From Geobacteraceae bacterium (GTDB lineage Bacteria; Desulfobacterota; Desulfuromonadia; Geobacterales; Pseudopelobacteraceae), in the NCBI GenBank assembly GCA_025355325.1, contig JANXZX010000214.1, positions 1 through 59,146 on the forward strand: DNA of 59,146 bases, read 5' to 3'. The translations under genes and the position numbers were made by a program. The notes under the pieces were generated by a model. The model was given only the letters and a program-made list of their open reading frames with translations. It was not told the DNA's origin and searched no databases. This document shows, piece after piece, positions 1 through 8,875 of the stretch (the stretch's first letter is position 1; each line of letters starts with the position of its first letter).

Positions 1-4
1 AAAG

Positions 5-36
5 TGGTGACTTCCAACAAATTTGTCGCAGACTCG
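5..36 (+). repeat. 32-nt dispersed repeat, copy 1
   Basis: This stretch, beginning TGGTGACTT and ending GTCGCAGAC-TCG, recurs at 42588-42619 with two mismatches. It lies just downstream of the 3' end of the sensor kinase gene that follows. No open frame or hairpin is obvious in it. It may be the edge of a longer dispersed element that starts outside the window. Confidence 0.6.
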
Positions 37-71
37 GCTTTTCTGCTCTCAACAGAACGCAACCACCACCA

Positions 72-2012
72 TTAATCATCCGCTTCCCTATCGAGCATCT
101 CCCGTATCTTGCGCAATAGGTCATGAGGCTTGACCGGCTTCATTATCAGTTCGGCGTCTTTGTCCAACTCTCCCCGGCTCTGGATAAAATCAGCGGTGTA
201 ACCGCTCGTGAAGAGCACCCTGATATCGGGTTTGAGAAGCCTGATTTCCCTGTATGCCTCCAGGCCACTTTTCTTCGGCATGACCATGTCCATGAGAATG
301 AGTTTTATCCTGGTTCTGTTTTCGCTGAATTTTTCAATCGCTTGCTGGCCGTCTTCAGCGGTAATGATTTCATACCCGGAATCAATCAGCACGTCCGAGA
401 CAACTTTACGAACGGAAGGGTCGTCTTCGACGATAAGTATCGTTTCCGTGCCATTTTTTGGGGGTTCTTCTACACGTTTTTCAATTTCCGCCACCTTCTC
501 TTTTTCTAAAAGCGGCAGGAAAATCTTGAAAACTGTTCCTTTGCCAAGCTCACTGTAAACGTAGATAAAGCCGTTATGTTGATTGACTATCCCATGCACG
601 ATTGCCATGCCGAGACCGGTCCCTTTACCGACCTCTTTGGTGGTGAAAAACGGCTCGAATATTCTGTTTCTGGTATCCTCATCCATGCCGCAACCGGTAT
701 CGGACACTGATATGAGGGCATAGCGCCCCGGTTTGCCCCAGCCGTGATGCTCAATAAATGTCTCATCAATATGTTGAAGCCCTGTCTCTATGGTCAATTC
801 TCCGCCCTCCGGCATTGCATCACGGGCATTTGCCGCCAGATTCATCAATACCTGTTCAAGCTGTCCGGCATCGGCTACCACCATGAGAATAGCAACGTTA
901 ATGACCGCTTTGAGCTTTACATCCTCACCGATGATCCTGGCCAAAAACTTTTGAACCTGTTGAGCAATGTCGTTCACATTCACCGGTTTCGCATCCATCA
1001 CCTGTTTCCGGCTGAAAGCCAGTAGCCCTCTCGTCAATTGGGCAGCTTTATCAGCAGCAGAAATAATATGATCCATAGCCTCTTTCTCTGACGCATTGAA
1101 GTTGGATTTCATACTCAACAGATTGGCGTAGCCCATGATCACCGTCAGAATATTATTAAAGTCGTGAGCCACTCCCCCGGCCAATTGACCGATAGCCTCC
1201 ATTTTTTGCGCCTGACGAAGCTGTTCCTCCAGTTTTCGCTGTTGGGAAATATCCTGTAAAAACGCTACAATCTGCCCTCCTTCGTCAGGACGGTACTGGA
1301 CACTGACTTCTACATCGAAAACGCTGTCATCCTTGCGGTGATGCCTGGATTCAAAACGATCCTGCCCCTTTTCAATGATTCTCTTGATCCGGGCGGCAGT
1401 TTCACCGGCATCTTCCAATGCCTCCAGGTCAGGGACGCGCATGGCCAGAAGTTCTTGTGAACTGTAGCCGCTCATCCGGCAATAGGTCTCGTTCACCTCA
1501 AGCAGACGTCCTTCCATATCTACTATCCAGAAGCCGTCCATTGCGGTATGGAGGATGGTCCGGTGCCGCTCTTCACTCTTTCGCAGTGCCTCTTCTGCCA
1601 AATGACGCTCATTGCGCTCCCTCACTTCGTCAAGTGCCCGCTGAATTGCCAGAGAAAGTTTATCCAGTCCATTCTTCGGGATATAATCTGTAGCGCCCTG
1701 CTTGAGGAGTTCAACCGCTTTCTCCTCTCCAACAGCACCGGAGACACAGATGAACGGGGCACCGGGGCAGTACGATTGCGCCAGCCCAAGGGCCGCAGGG
1801 GCTTCAAACCCCGGGAGGTGAAAATCAGCAAGGATAATGTCGTAACTACCACTCTGCAAAAAGTAAACATATTCCTGCTCGTTGGATGCCCAATCAAGAC
1901 TTACGGAAAAACGGGAGTCTATAAGCTTCTCCCGTATAATTTCCGCATCCATCGGTGAATCTTCAACATGAAGAATCCGAAGAGGTTTACTGTCGATATT
2001 CCCATTATTCAT
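72..2012 (-). CDS. Hybrid sensor histidine kinase (REC-PAS-HisKA-HATPase-REC)
   Basis: Cytoplasmic hybrid kinase of about 646 residues without membrane segments. Order: receiver domain (about 10-125, LHVEDS and ADFHLP phosphoacceptor region), PAS (about 145-260), HisKA with the H-box GGVAHDFNN (His about 283), HATPase_c ([16 protein letters not shown]), and a second receiver at the C-terminus (VEDDPS, MDMVMP). The ATG at 2012 is preferred: AAGGA lies nine bases before it, whereas the same AAGGA abuts the ATG at 2021 directly. With no sensor segment outside the cell it probably takes phosphoryl or protein input from a partner and passes it to an unlinked regulator. It diverges from the HDOD gene. 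The family is certain; the signal and partner are not known. Confidence 0.93.
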   Translation of the reverse strand: MNNGNIDSKPLRILHVEDSPMDAEIIREKLIDSRFSVSLDWASNEQEYVYFLQSGSYDIILADFHLPGFEAPAALGLAQSYCPGAPFICVSGAVGEEKAVELLKQGATDYIPKNGLDKLSLAIQRALDEVRERNERHLAEEALRKSEERHRTILHTAMDGFWIVDMEGRLLEVNETYCRMSGYSSQELLAMRVPDLEALEDAGETAARIKRIIEKGQDRFESRHHRKDDSVFDVEVSVQYRPDEGGQIVAFLQDISQQRKLEEQLRQAQKMEAIGQLAGGVAHDFNNILTVIMGYANLLSMKSNFNASEKEAMDHIISAADKAAQLTRGLLAFSRKQVMDAKPVNVNDIAQQVQKFLARIIGEDVKLKAVINVAILMVVADAGQLEQVLMNLAANARDAMPEGGELTIETGLQHIDETFIEHHGWGKPGRYALISVSDTGCGMDEDTRNRIFEPFFTTKEVGKGTGLGMAIVHGIVNQHNGFIYVYSELGKGTVFKIFLPLLEKEKVAEIEKRVEEPPKNGTETILIVEDDPSVRKVVSDVLIDSGYEIITAEDGQQAIEKFSENRTRIKLILMDMVMPKKSGLEAYREIRLLKPDIRVLFTSGYTADFIQSRGELDKDAELIMKPVKPHDLLRKIREMLDREADD

Positions 2013-2245
2013 AAATGGCATTCCTTATCCAATACATGATTTACTTTACAAGAATATCAATGATATTGCTGAATGCAACCAACGTTGTGTAGAAATCTCC
2101 AAAATTATACTGTCACTAATTTACTGTTGATAGACCATTGACAATTTATATACAAAAGTTCATCGTGCGGAACGTTTAGTTCATATTATTCTAAGTTAAA
2201 TTTTTAATATTATAATTTTAAATATGTCAACAGAATGAGTGGAAA

Positions 2246-3529
2246 ATGAGACAAATCAACGGAAACTTAAGTCTGATGTCAGTAATGGACATCCTTCAGT
2301 GGGCGGAAAACAGTAAGCGGTCCGGCACCCTTCTTCTGTCATTGCTGAATCGAGAGAAGCGGTTCTATCTACAGAATGGCGAAATAATATTTGTCTGGTC
2401 GGAATGCGAAGGGGAACGTTTTATCGATTTTTTGCAGTTGGAAACGAATCTGAATCAAAAAGATCTTGCCAGGATATTCTCTGATACAAAATACCTGGAT
2501 GTATCTTTATTTGGTTATATTCATTCGAAGGGAATTGTTACCGTTAACCGTCTCGAGAAAATTCTGTTCATGATGGCCCAAAAATCGTTAACTGATGCGT
2601 TGCAATGGGGAGCCGGATTATTCAAATTCACCGATGAACTTCCTTCGATCGTTCTGAACGGACCGGTAAAGCTGAGTTTGTCCCAGGTAATGATGGAATC
2701 GGTACGAATATTTGATGAAGGTCAGTTGGCAAACAATGTAGATACGAGAGCCGTGGTTGACGAGATAAGAAGCCGGATCCAGCAGAACGACTTTGAACTT
2801 CCTCCCATTCCTGATGTCATGCAGAAAGTCATGGAGAAGATAGATAATCCTTCTTCTTCCATGGATGAAATCATCGAATGCATAACGGATCAAATTCTGA
2901 TTTCCAAGATCCTCAGAATATGCAATTCACCCTACTACCGGCAGATAGGCTCGGTGGAAACGCTCAAGGATGCCGTACTGTTCATAGGGTTAAAATCACT
3001 GATGAGCATCATAACGGTCCATGCATTGAGCCAGTTCAGCCCAAAAAACTCGACTGAAATCAAAAAAACTATCCAACACAGCTTGCAGTGTGGCCTGATA
3101 GCCCGACAGCTTGCGCAGGATATGCACAGTAATCGTGATCAGGCCTTTATCTGTGGCCTCATGCACAATATCGGTAAAACCATCATGCTGGAATTGTTTG
3201 ACGACTACGTATTACCACATGATGTTCAGCTCCACCTGATAGAAGAAAACTACGCTGAGGTTGGTTTCCTCCTTGCAAAGAAATGGAACTTCAGCGAGGA
3301 GATTCAGGAAACTATCCAGTATCACCACCATCCGGAACTGGCCGTAAATCATAAAGGGTTGGTCGAAATTGTACATCTTTCAATTATGATCGCTCACGCA
3401 TTCGGCAAATCAAAAGGCTCCGTCAGCCACGATCTGAACGATATGGACACAGGTCAGATTGATCTCAACACGTTTATGAAAAAAATTGTAAATCTTGATC
3501 AGGAAGTAGCTGCAATTATGAGTATGTAG
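2246..3529 (+). CDS. PATAN/DUF4388 and HDOD domain protein
   Basis: 427 residues. The N-terminal part (about 1-150, starting with INGNLSLMSVMDILQW) has the look of the PATAN/DUF4388 module found in delta-proteobacterial signalling proteins. Residues about 185-390 form an HDOD domain (ELPPIPDVMQKV, ILRICNSPYY, ALFICGLMHNIGK-like pattern), a non-catalytic relative of HD hydrolases. HDOD proteins usually act as scaffolds in signalling or motility control. GAGTGG precedes the ATG by four bases. It is monocistronic, with about 230 bp before the stress-kinase operon. It shares a 230-bp AT-rich intergenic region with the divergent hybrid kinase, so the two may be coregulated (inference). Confidence 0.88.
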   Translation: MRQINGNLSLMSVMDILQWAENSKRSGTLLLSLLNREKRFYLQNGEIIFVWSECEGERFIDFLQLETNLNQKDLARIFSDTKYLDVSLFGYIHSKGIVTVNRLEKILFMMAQKSLTDALQWGAGLFKFTDELPSIVLNGPVKLSLSQVMMESVRIFDEGQLANNVDTRAVVDEIRSRIQQNDFELPPIPDVMQKVMEKIDNPSSSMDEIIECITDQILISKILRICNSPYYRQIGSVETLKDAVLFIGLKSLMSIITVHALSQFSPKNSTEIKKTIQHSLQCGLIARQLAQDMHSNRDQAFICGLMHNIGKTIMLELFDDYVLPHDVQLHLIEENYAEVGFLLAKKWNFSEEIQETIQYHHHPELAVNHKGLVEIVHLSIMIAHAFGKSKGSVSHDLNDMDTGQIDLNTFMKKIVNLDQEVAAIMSM

Positions 3530-3550
3530 AGGTACTGTTACCTCTTATTA
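3529..3550 (+). terminator. Weak hairpin after the HDOD gene
   Basis: GAGGTA-ctgt-TACCTC (3529-3544) is followed by TTATTAT. The stem is only six pairs and overlaps the stop codon, so it is a poor but possible terminator. Confidence 0.3.
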
Positions 3551-3762
3551 TAAGTAGGATGAACAAAGAATATTTTACGACGCGTATTATGATTAATCGT
3601 AATACCATAAACTGCCCCCCTGTTTTTTTACCCGATTTTTAGCGCCTCAATTAATAACTTGCGAAAACCCAAATACAGGTAATAATTAGTATAGAGTAAC
3701 TGTTATTATTGCTCGTATAGGTATCTGTTAAATTTGCGTAGAGATATACATTGGAGGACGCC

Positions 3763-5817
3763 ATGGCTACGTATGAAAAATTAACTCATCATATTAAAGC
3801 TCTGAAAGAAGGTGAAAGGCTTTTCGAGAATGCCTTTCAATCCGTGGCCAGGATGATTCTTGGAGCAGGTTTCGAAAAAGTGGTGGTCAACGGCAGGACC
3901 ACCTACGATTTCAATCTGTTCCGGTCCGGTAAAAAGCATGCCATTGGCATGTATGACGAGATCAACAGTTTTGTCTCTTATGTCAAAGATGCCGCCGAAG
4001 GGGGATCCAGCAAGGAGATGGCCTTTGTTCTGGTTGGCGAGCCGGGCAATGGCAAAACTTTTTTCGTTGAGTTCCTCTGCACCCGGTACCGGGCGTTCCT
4101 GTCCGAGCCGAAAAACCGCCGCTATACCTTCCGTTTTAATGGACTCGCCCAACTGGGACATTATGGCAAGATTAACATCGTTGATTCCCAGACCTATGAA
4201 GATCCGCTTATCCTGGCGATGAACCTGTATGACGCGGCGGCGGATAATCGCCGCTTTCTTGCCGAACAGGGGGGACTGACAGATGCAGAAATTGACGTCC
4301 TTTACGAAAACTACCGTCCTATGGGCGCCTGTAGCGGTTATATCTGGAGTGATATTCGCGATTTTTGCGATGGAGATCTGGAGCGAATGCTCGATTTTAT
4401 CGAGATAGTTCCGGTACCGTTGACCGAGAGCCTGGGTACGGTAACCGGGAAATACCCGGCCAAGGACAAAATCACTTCATCATCGGTAGATCTGCTCGGC
4501 GAAGAGTCCATCCAGCGTCTGCTGCACATTTCCGATACAAATAATCCGTACCGTTTCGATCTGCGGCGTGGCGCTCTTGCCCGGGTCGCCGGCGGCGGCA
4601 TACATTTTTCTGACGAAATTTTCAAGAACAAGAAGGATCTGGTTCAGGTATATCTGGGGGTTATCCAGAACCGGGCCATTGAAATCGATGGTTACAAGTG
4701 GCCTATCGACTCCCTTATTATTGCCACAAGCAATAACTCTGAATTCAACCGATTTCTGGCTGAAAAGGAGGAGGCGCCGATCGTTGATCGCTGCCGTATC
4801 TGCTACGTTTCCCACAACACCAATTACCGGCTTCAGGAGGGGCTTACCTCCTATGCCATCGGCAGTGAATCCAAAACCACCTTAACCAAGGAACCACTGC
4901 ATCAGGATCCGAACCTGAACTATGCTGCTTCCGTGGGTGTCGTTCTGAGCAGGCTTCCCCGTTCCGAAAAACTCACTTCTATCGAGACCATGAAACTCGC
5001 CGCCGGTGAAGTGGCGGGCGAGAAAAGCATCAAGGCGTTGGCAGAGGTGATTGATACACTCGGACAGGATCCGGATATTACCAAGCGTTTCGGACAGAAA
5101 GGCCTTGGGCACCGCAGCCTTGGTCGCGCCATCCAGCTTCAGGTTGAGAATTCGGAGACCAATGAAGGGCGTTGCATGTTTGCCTATGATGTTTTCAAAA
5201 CACTCGAACGTGTGGTCCTTGACTATGTCGTTGACACCAATGACCGGGCCAAATACCTGGAAGACCTTAAAATTGCCAAGGGACTGTACCGCGAGCGGAT
5301 CATGACCGAGATGTTCAACGCCTATATGGATGAGCCGTACGCCATCCGCAAGGATGTCATGAGCTATGTAAATATGATTATCGGCATCGATGCTGAAAAC
5401 CTGGGACCTGACCGGATGTGGAAGTATAAGGATCCGCAGAGCGGAGAGTTGCGCGCACTGAAAATAGACGAACGCTACGTGAAGAGCGTCGAAGAGAGGA
5501 TCGGACTCAAAACCGGGGAACAGCGGGACTCCTTCCGCACCTCTGTCCGCAAAATCTACGGCCAGAAGATCTCAATGGATCCGAATTACGACTTCATGGA
5601 CAACCTGGAACTGGTCAAGGCGATTACCGATGTGCGCCTGAAGTCTGATATTGCCGGTGCCGGCAGCCTTATCGGTGCCCTGGCCAACCGCACCAACGAA
5701 GAGAATCAGAAACTCTACGACCGGATGATCACCACCATGCTGAATAAATTGGGGTACTGCCGGACCTGCGCACAGAAGACAATTGAGTACTTCTGTACTC
5801 AGGAAGATGAGAATTAA
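3763..5817 (+). CDS. prkA: PrkA-family serine protein kinase
   Basis: 684 residues. An AAA-like module with Walker A GEPGNGKT (about 92-99) is followed by the PrkA C-terminal domain, as in E. coli YeaG and Bacillus PrkA, which belong to stationary-phase and nutrient-stress responses. The ATG at 3763 is chosen over the TTG at 3751 because GGAGG (3753-3757) lies inside the TTG version and five bases before the ATG. It heads an operon with a DUF444/YeaH gene 11 bp downstream, then SpoVR, then a second PrkA-like gene. This matches the known yeaG-yeaH-ycgB functional grouping. The 230 bp upstream is AT-rich and probably carries the operon promoter, but no convincing boxes were found. Confidence 0.95.
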   Translation: MATYEKLTHHIKALKEGERLFENAFQSVARMILGAGFEKVVVNGRTTYDFNLFRSGKKHAIGMYDEINSFVSYVKDAAEGGSSKEMAFVLVGEPGNGKTFFVEFLCTRYRAFLSEPKNRRYTFRFNGLAQLGHYGKINIVDSQTYEDPLILAMNLYDAAADNRRFLAEQGGLTDAEIDVLYENYRPMGACSGYIWSDIRDFCDGDLERMLDFIEIVPVPLTESLGTVTGKYPAKDKITSSSVDLLGEESIQRLLHISDTNNPYRFDLRRGALARVAGGGIHFSDEIFKNKKDLVQVYLGVIQNRAIEIDGYKWPIDSLIIATSNNSEFNRFLAEKEEAPIVDRCRICYVSHNTNYRLQEGLTSYAIGSESKTTLTKEPLHQDPNLNYAASVGVVLSRLPRSEKLTSIETMKLAAGEVAGEKSIKALAEVIDTLGQDPDITKRFGQKGLGHRSLGRAIQLQVENSETNEGRCMFAYDVFKTLERVVLDYVVDTNDRAKYLEDLKIAKGLYRERIMTEMFNAYMDEPYAIRKDVMSYVNMIIGIDAENLGPDRMWKYKDPQSGELRALKIDERYVKSVEERIGLKTGEQRDSFRTSVRKIYGQKISMDPNYDFMDNLELVKAITDVRLKSDIAGAGSLIGALANRTNEENQKLYDRMITTMLNKLGYCRTCAQKTIEYFCTQEDEN

Positions 5818-5828
5818 GAGCGCTTACC

Positions 5829-7214
5829 ATGCGAATCGACCTGCTTGCATACATAGAAGAATTGAAGGCGCGCGGTCTTGACCATGAGCAGGAGGCACGG
5901 ATTCGGGCTGAGTTGGCGACGGCATCGGACGGGCACCCTTTGCCGCCGCTCGATCTGCCGCAAGATACATGGTTGAACGATTTCAGCCGCAGCATCTATG
6001 CGTATGGCGACCAGCTCATGCTGCGGCAGGCGGTAACGCCCCGGCTCAGTTCCGCTGCGCTGGCAAAGTCGCTTGATGATCTTCTGGAGCGCGACAAACA
6101 GCGGGAGGAGGATGGTTTTCCCCGCAAGATCAAGGTGGGAAAACTGGTAAAACCGGGACGTGGCCGCGCGGGAAAAGTGGTAGTCGTGCCGACCACCGTG
6201 GAGGAAAAACTTTTTCACGACCCGACAATTCATCCACCGGGCGAAGGTGGCACTTCCGGAGGAACCGGAGATGGCGAAGAAGGCGAAGTCATCGGGGAAC
6301 AGCCGGTCCGGGACGAAGGTGAATCGTCCGGAAGCGGCCCCGGACAGGGTAACGGTGAAAACCATGAGATGGAGTCTTCCGCCTATGATCTCGGCAAGAC
6401 CCTTGCGGAAAAGTTCCAGCTGCCTAACTTGAAAGACAAGGGGAAGAAGCGATCCTTCACCCGGTACACGCACGATCTGACCGACAAAAACCGCGGTTTC
6501 GGTCAGGTATTGGACAAAAAAGCCACCCTCCGCAAGATTGTGGAAACCAACATCACTCTGGGAAATATACCTGAAATATCAGATATTGACCCCACCCGGT
6601 TTCTGATCGCGCCGCGCGACAAAGTCTACCGCGTACTGTCACGGGAAAAAGATTATGAACCGCAGGCCATGCTGTTTTTCCTGCGGGATTATTCAGGATC
6701 GATGGCCGGCAAAGTTACCGATCTGATTGTTTCACAACATGTACTCATCTACAGCTGGCTGCTCTACCAATATGGCGGCCAGGCGGAAACCCGGTTCATT
6801 CTGCATGACACCGAAGCCAGGGAAGTACCGGACTTTTACACCTATTACAACTCAAGGGTTGCCGGGGGAACACAGGTTTCAAGCGCATACCGGCTTGTTA
6901 ACGAGATTGTTGAAAAGGAAAATCTGGCAAGAGACTACAATATTTACGTTTTCCACGGCACCGATGGCGATGATTGGGATGCCGGCGGTCAGAATGCGAT
7001 TCCTGAGCTTGAAAAGATTTTGAAATTCGTAAGCCGGATGGGTGTGACCATTGCCGAGCATGGTCAGGGGGAATCCGGTTCAACCGAGGTCGCCCGCTAT
7101 TTGAGAGGGTCGGGATTATTAAAGGACAAGGCTGAGCTGCTCAGGATGGACATCATGGCAGAAGATGCCGATGAGCCGCGCCTGATCGAGGGTATCAAGA
7201 AATTGATTTCTTGA
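5829..7214 (+). CDS. yeaH: YeaH/DUF444 family protein (VWA-like)
   Basis: 461 residues, cytoplasmic. A low-complexity Gly/Glu-rich linker (about 135-185) separates an N-terminal region from a C-terminal von Willebrand A-like domain. The metal-site motif DYSGSM is at residues 287-292 (pattern DxSxS). Family members are found with PrkA kinases and are thought to work with them, possibly as substrate or scaffold. It follows prkA by 11 bp and precedes spoVR by 9 bp, so the three are almost certainly cotranscribed. The upstream Shine-Dalgarno is weak, which fits translational coupling to prkA. The biochemical role is not established. Confidence 0.93.
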   Translation: MRIDLLAYIEELKARGLDHEQEARIRAELATASDGHPLPPLDLPQDTWLNDFSRSIYAYGDQLMLRQAVTPRLSSAALAKSLDDLLERDKQREEDGFPRKIKVGKLVKPGRGRAGKVVVVPTTVEEKLFHDPTIHPPGEGGTSGGTGDGEEGEVIGEQPVRDEGESSGSGPGQGNGENHEMESSAYDLGKTLAEKFQLPNLKDKGKKRSFTRYTHDLTDKNRGFGQVLDKKATLRKIVETNITLGNIPEISDIDPTRFLIAPRDKVYRVLSREKDYEPQAMLFFLRDYSGSMAGKVTDLIVSQHVLIYSWLLYQYGGQAETRFILHDTEAREVPDFYTYYNSRVAGGTQVSSAYRLVNEIVEKENLARDYNIYVFHGTDGDDWDAGGQNAIPELEKILKFVSRMGVTIAEHGQGESGSTEVARYLRGSGLLKDKAELLRMDIMAEDADEPRLIEGIKKLIS

Positions 7215-7223
7215 TACATTCTT

Positions 7224-8852
7224 ATGGAACTTATCAATCAACATACCAAACGGATCATGGAAGGCTGTAAGGAGCGCGCCCGGGCTGCCGGCCTCTCCTT
7301 TACCGACGAAAGCCTTGAGTACGTCGTTACCAATCGTGATCTTCTGGAACTTACCCCCAAGGTGATGATCCCGACTCTTTACGACTACTGGGTTCACGAC
7401 GTTGAAGTACTGCGGGAAAAGGGGAAGTACGAGCTCTATCCGCATAATCCTTACGAAACGGTCATCAATACCCGGCCGCCGATTTCATTTTATAACGACA
7501 ACAACCCAGACTGGCTGAATGTGATGATATTTTACCACGTTCTGGCTCACATCGATTTTTTTCAAAACAATCTTTATTTCCGCAATACCTGGGACTACGA
7601 CTTCACCGGACAGGCCCTCTCCGACAAGCGGGTAATCGCCAAATTGCGCGCAGAGAAGGGTCGCTGGGTTGACTACGTAATTGAATTTGCCCGGGGGATC
7701 GACAATCTTGTCGACTTTCATGGTGAACTTGCCGGCCTTTTTATTCCCCCCGAAACGGTCTGTTCATCGCGCCTCGACTACTATTTTGACGTATTTCTCC
7801 AGTCGGAAAAAAAGGTTTCAGTCAGCGAATACATAAAAGAAGTCAACCGGTACAATGACTGTAGCAAATCGTCAGGCGAACAGGGCGAAAAAGCCTTCTT
7901 CACTGAGGCGGAACAGCGCTATCCGGAACTTGAAGCGCATTTTACCCGCTCCGGTGAGGCCCAACCGGTCAGGAAACGCGATCTGCTCGGATTCCTCCTC
8001 GATAATTCCGATTTTTTGGCCAGGGACGAAAATATCTGGATGCGGTCGATACTGGAGATCGTCCGCAAGACGTCGATATTTTTTCAGCCGCAGATCCGCA
8101 CCAAGATTCTGAACGAGGGATGGGCAAGCTACTGGCACGAGCGCCTCTTCCTGCAAGACGACCGCATCAGGGGGCATGAAGTTGATTTTGCCCGGGTTCA
8201 TGCGGGCGTCACCTCGATGCCGAGGGTCGGGATTAACCCCTATGCACTGGGGATGAGACTCTTCAGCCATGTGGAGGAACAGGCGGATAAAGGCCACCTG
8301 TCTTTGGAATTTCAGCGGATCATGGATAGTGATCTGCGGAAAAAGTATGATACCGGCACTGCAACCGGCCATGATTTCATCTTTTCTCTGCGCGAAAATC
8401 TGAGCGATTACCTCTTCCTGAAGAACCATCTGGACCAGGATTTCATGGATCGCCACAAACTCTTTGTCGCCGGCAAACGACTCGACCAGCAGCGCATGGT
8501 CTGGCAGTATTACGTCAAGAGCCGCAAGGCTCACGATTATCAGCAGATGATGCTGGATTCGCTGTATCACCCACCAGTCATAACCGTTGATCAGACCAAG
8601 GGGATCGAAGGTTCACTGTATCTGAATCACACGTTCGAAGGAAAACAGCTGGTTCAGGAGTATATCGCCAACACGTTGATGGGAATAGAGTATCTCTGGG
8701 GCAGCCCGGTTCATCTGGAAACCAGTGAAGCCGAGATGGCAGCATCACCATTACCCCAGTCAGACCAGGAGATACCCCGGGATGAAGAGATCACCTGGCA
8801 GCGGGTGGTGTATGCGATGAACGAGAAGGTACTGTCAAAAAAGAAGCTGTAG
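7224..8852 (+). CDS. spoVR: SpoVR family protein
   Basis: 542 residues, soluble, no signal peptide. It is homologous in length and sequence to SpoVR/YcgB: the segment ILNEGWASYWHERL is the family hallmark, and INPYALGMRLF and YDTGTATGHDF-like stretches are also typical. SpoVR affects cortex formation in Bacillus, but most carriers do not sporulate. There it is a stationary-phase gene linked to PrkA and YeaH, as here. It begins 9 bp after yeaH and is followed 23 bp later by a second PrkA-like gene. Nothing suggests truncation. Confidence 0.95.
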   Translation: MELINQHTKRIMEGCKERARAAGLSFTDESLEYVVTNRDLLELTPKVMIPTLYDYWVHDVEVLREKGKYELYPHNPYETVINTRPPISFYNDNNPDWLNVMIFYHVLAHIDFFQNNLYFRNTWDYDFTGQALSDKRVIAKLRAEKGRWVDYVIEFARGIDNLVDFHGELAGLFIPPETVCSSRLDYYFDVFLQSEKKVSVSEYIKEVNRYNDCSKSSGEQGEKAFFTEAEQRYPELEAHFTRSGEAQPVRKRDLLGFLLDNSDFLARDENIWMRSILEIVRKTSIFFQPQIRTKILNEGWASYWHERLFLQDDRIRGHEVDFARVHAGVTSMPRVGINPYALGMRLFSHVEEQADKGHLSLEFQRIMDSDLRKKYDTGTATGHDFIFSLRENLSDYLFLKNHLDQDFMDRHKLFVAGKRLDQQRMVWQYYVKSRKAHDYQQMMLDSLYHPPVITVDQTKGIEGSLYLNHTFEGKQLVQEYIANTLMGIEYLWGSPVHLETSEAEMAASPLPQSDQEIPRDEEITWQRVVYAMNEKVLSKKKL

Positions 8853-8875
8853 CTTATAAGGGTAATCGGTGACAT

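Noticed and set aside
2022-2245. Sigma-70 promoters in the divergent AT-rich gap
   Set aside because: TTGACA near 2139 and TATAAT near 2211 occur but not at a proper distance from each other; AT-richness makes chance hits likely.
3653-3690. TTGCGA and TAATAA as a promoter of the PrkA operon
   Set aside because: Spacing of 15 bases is too short and both boxes are weak.
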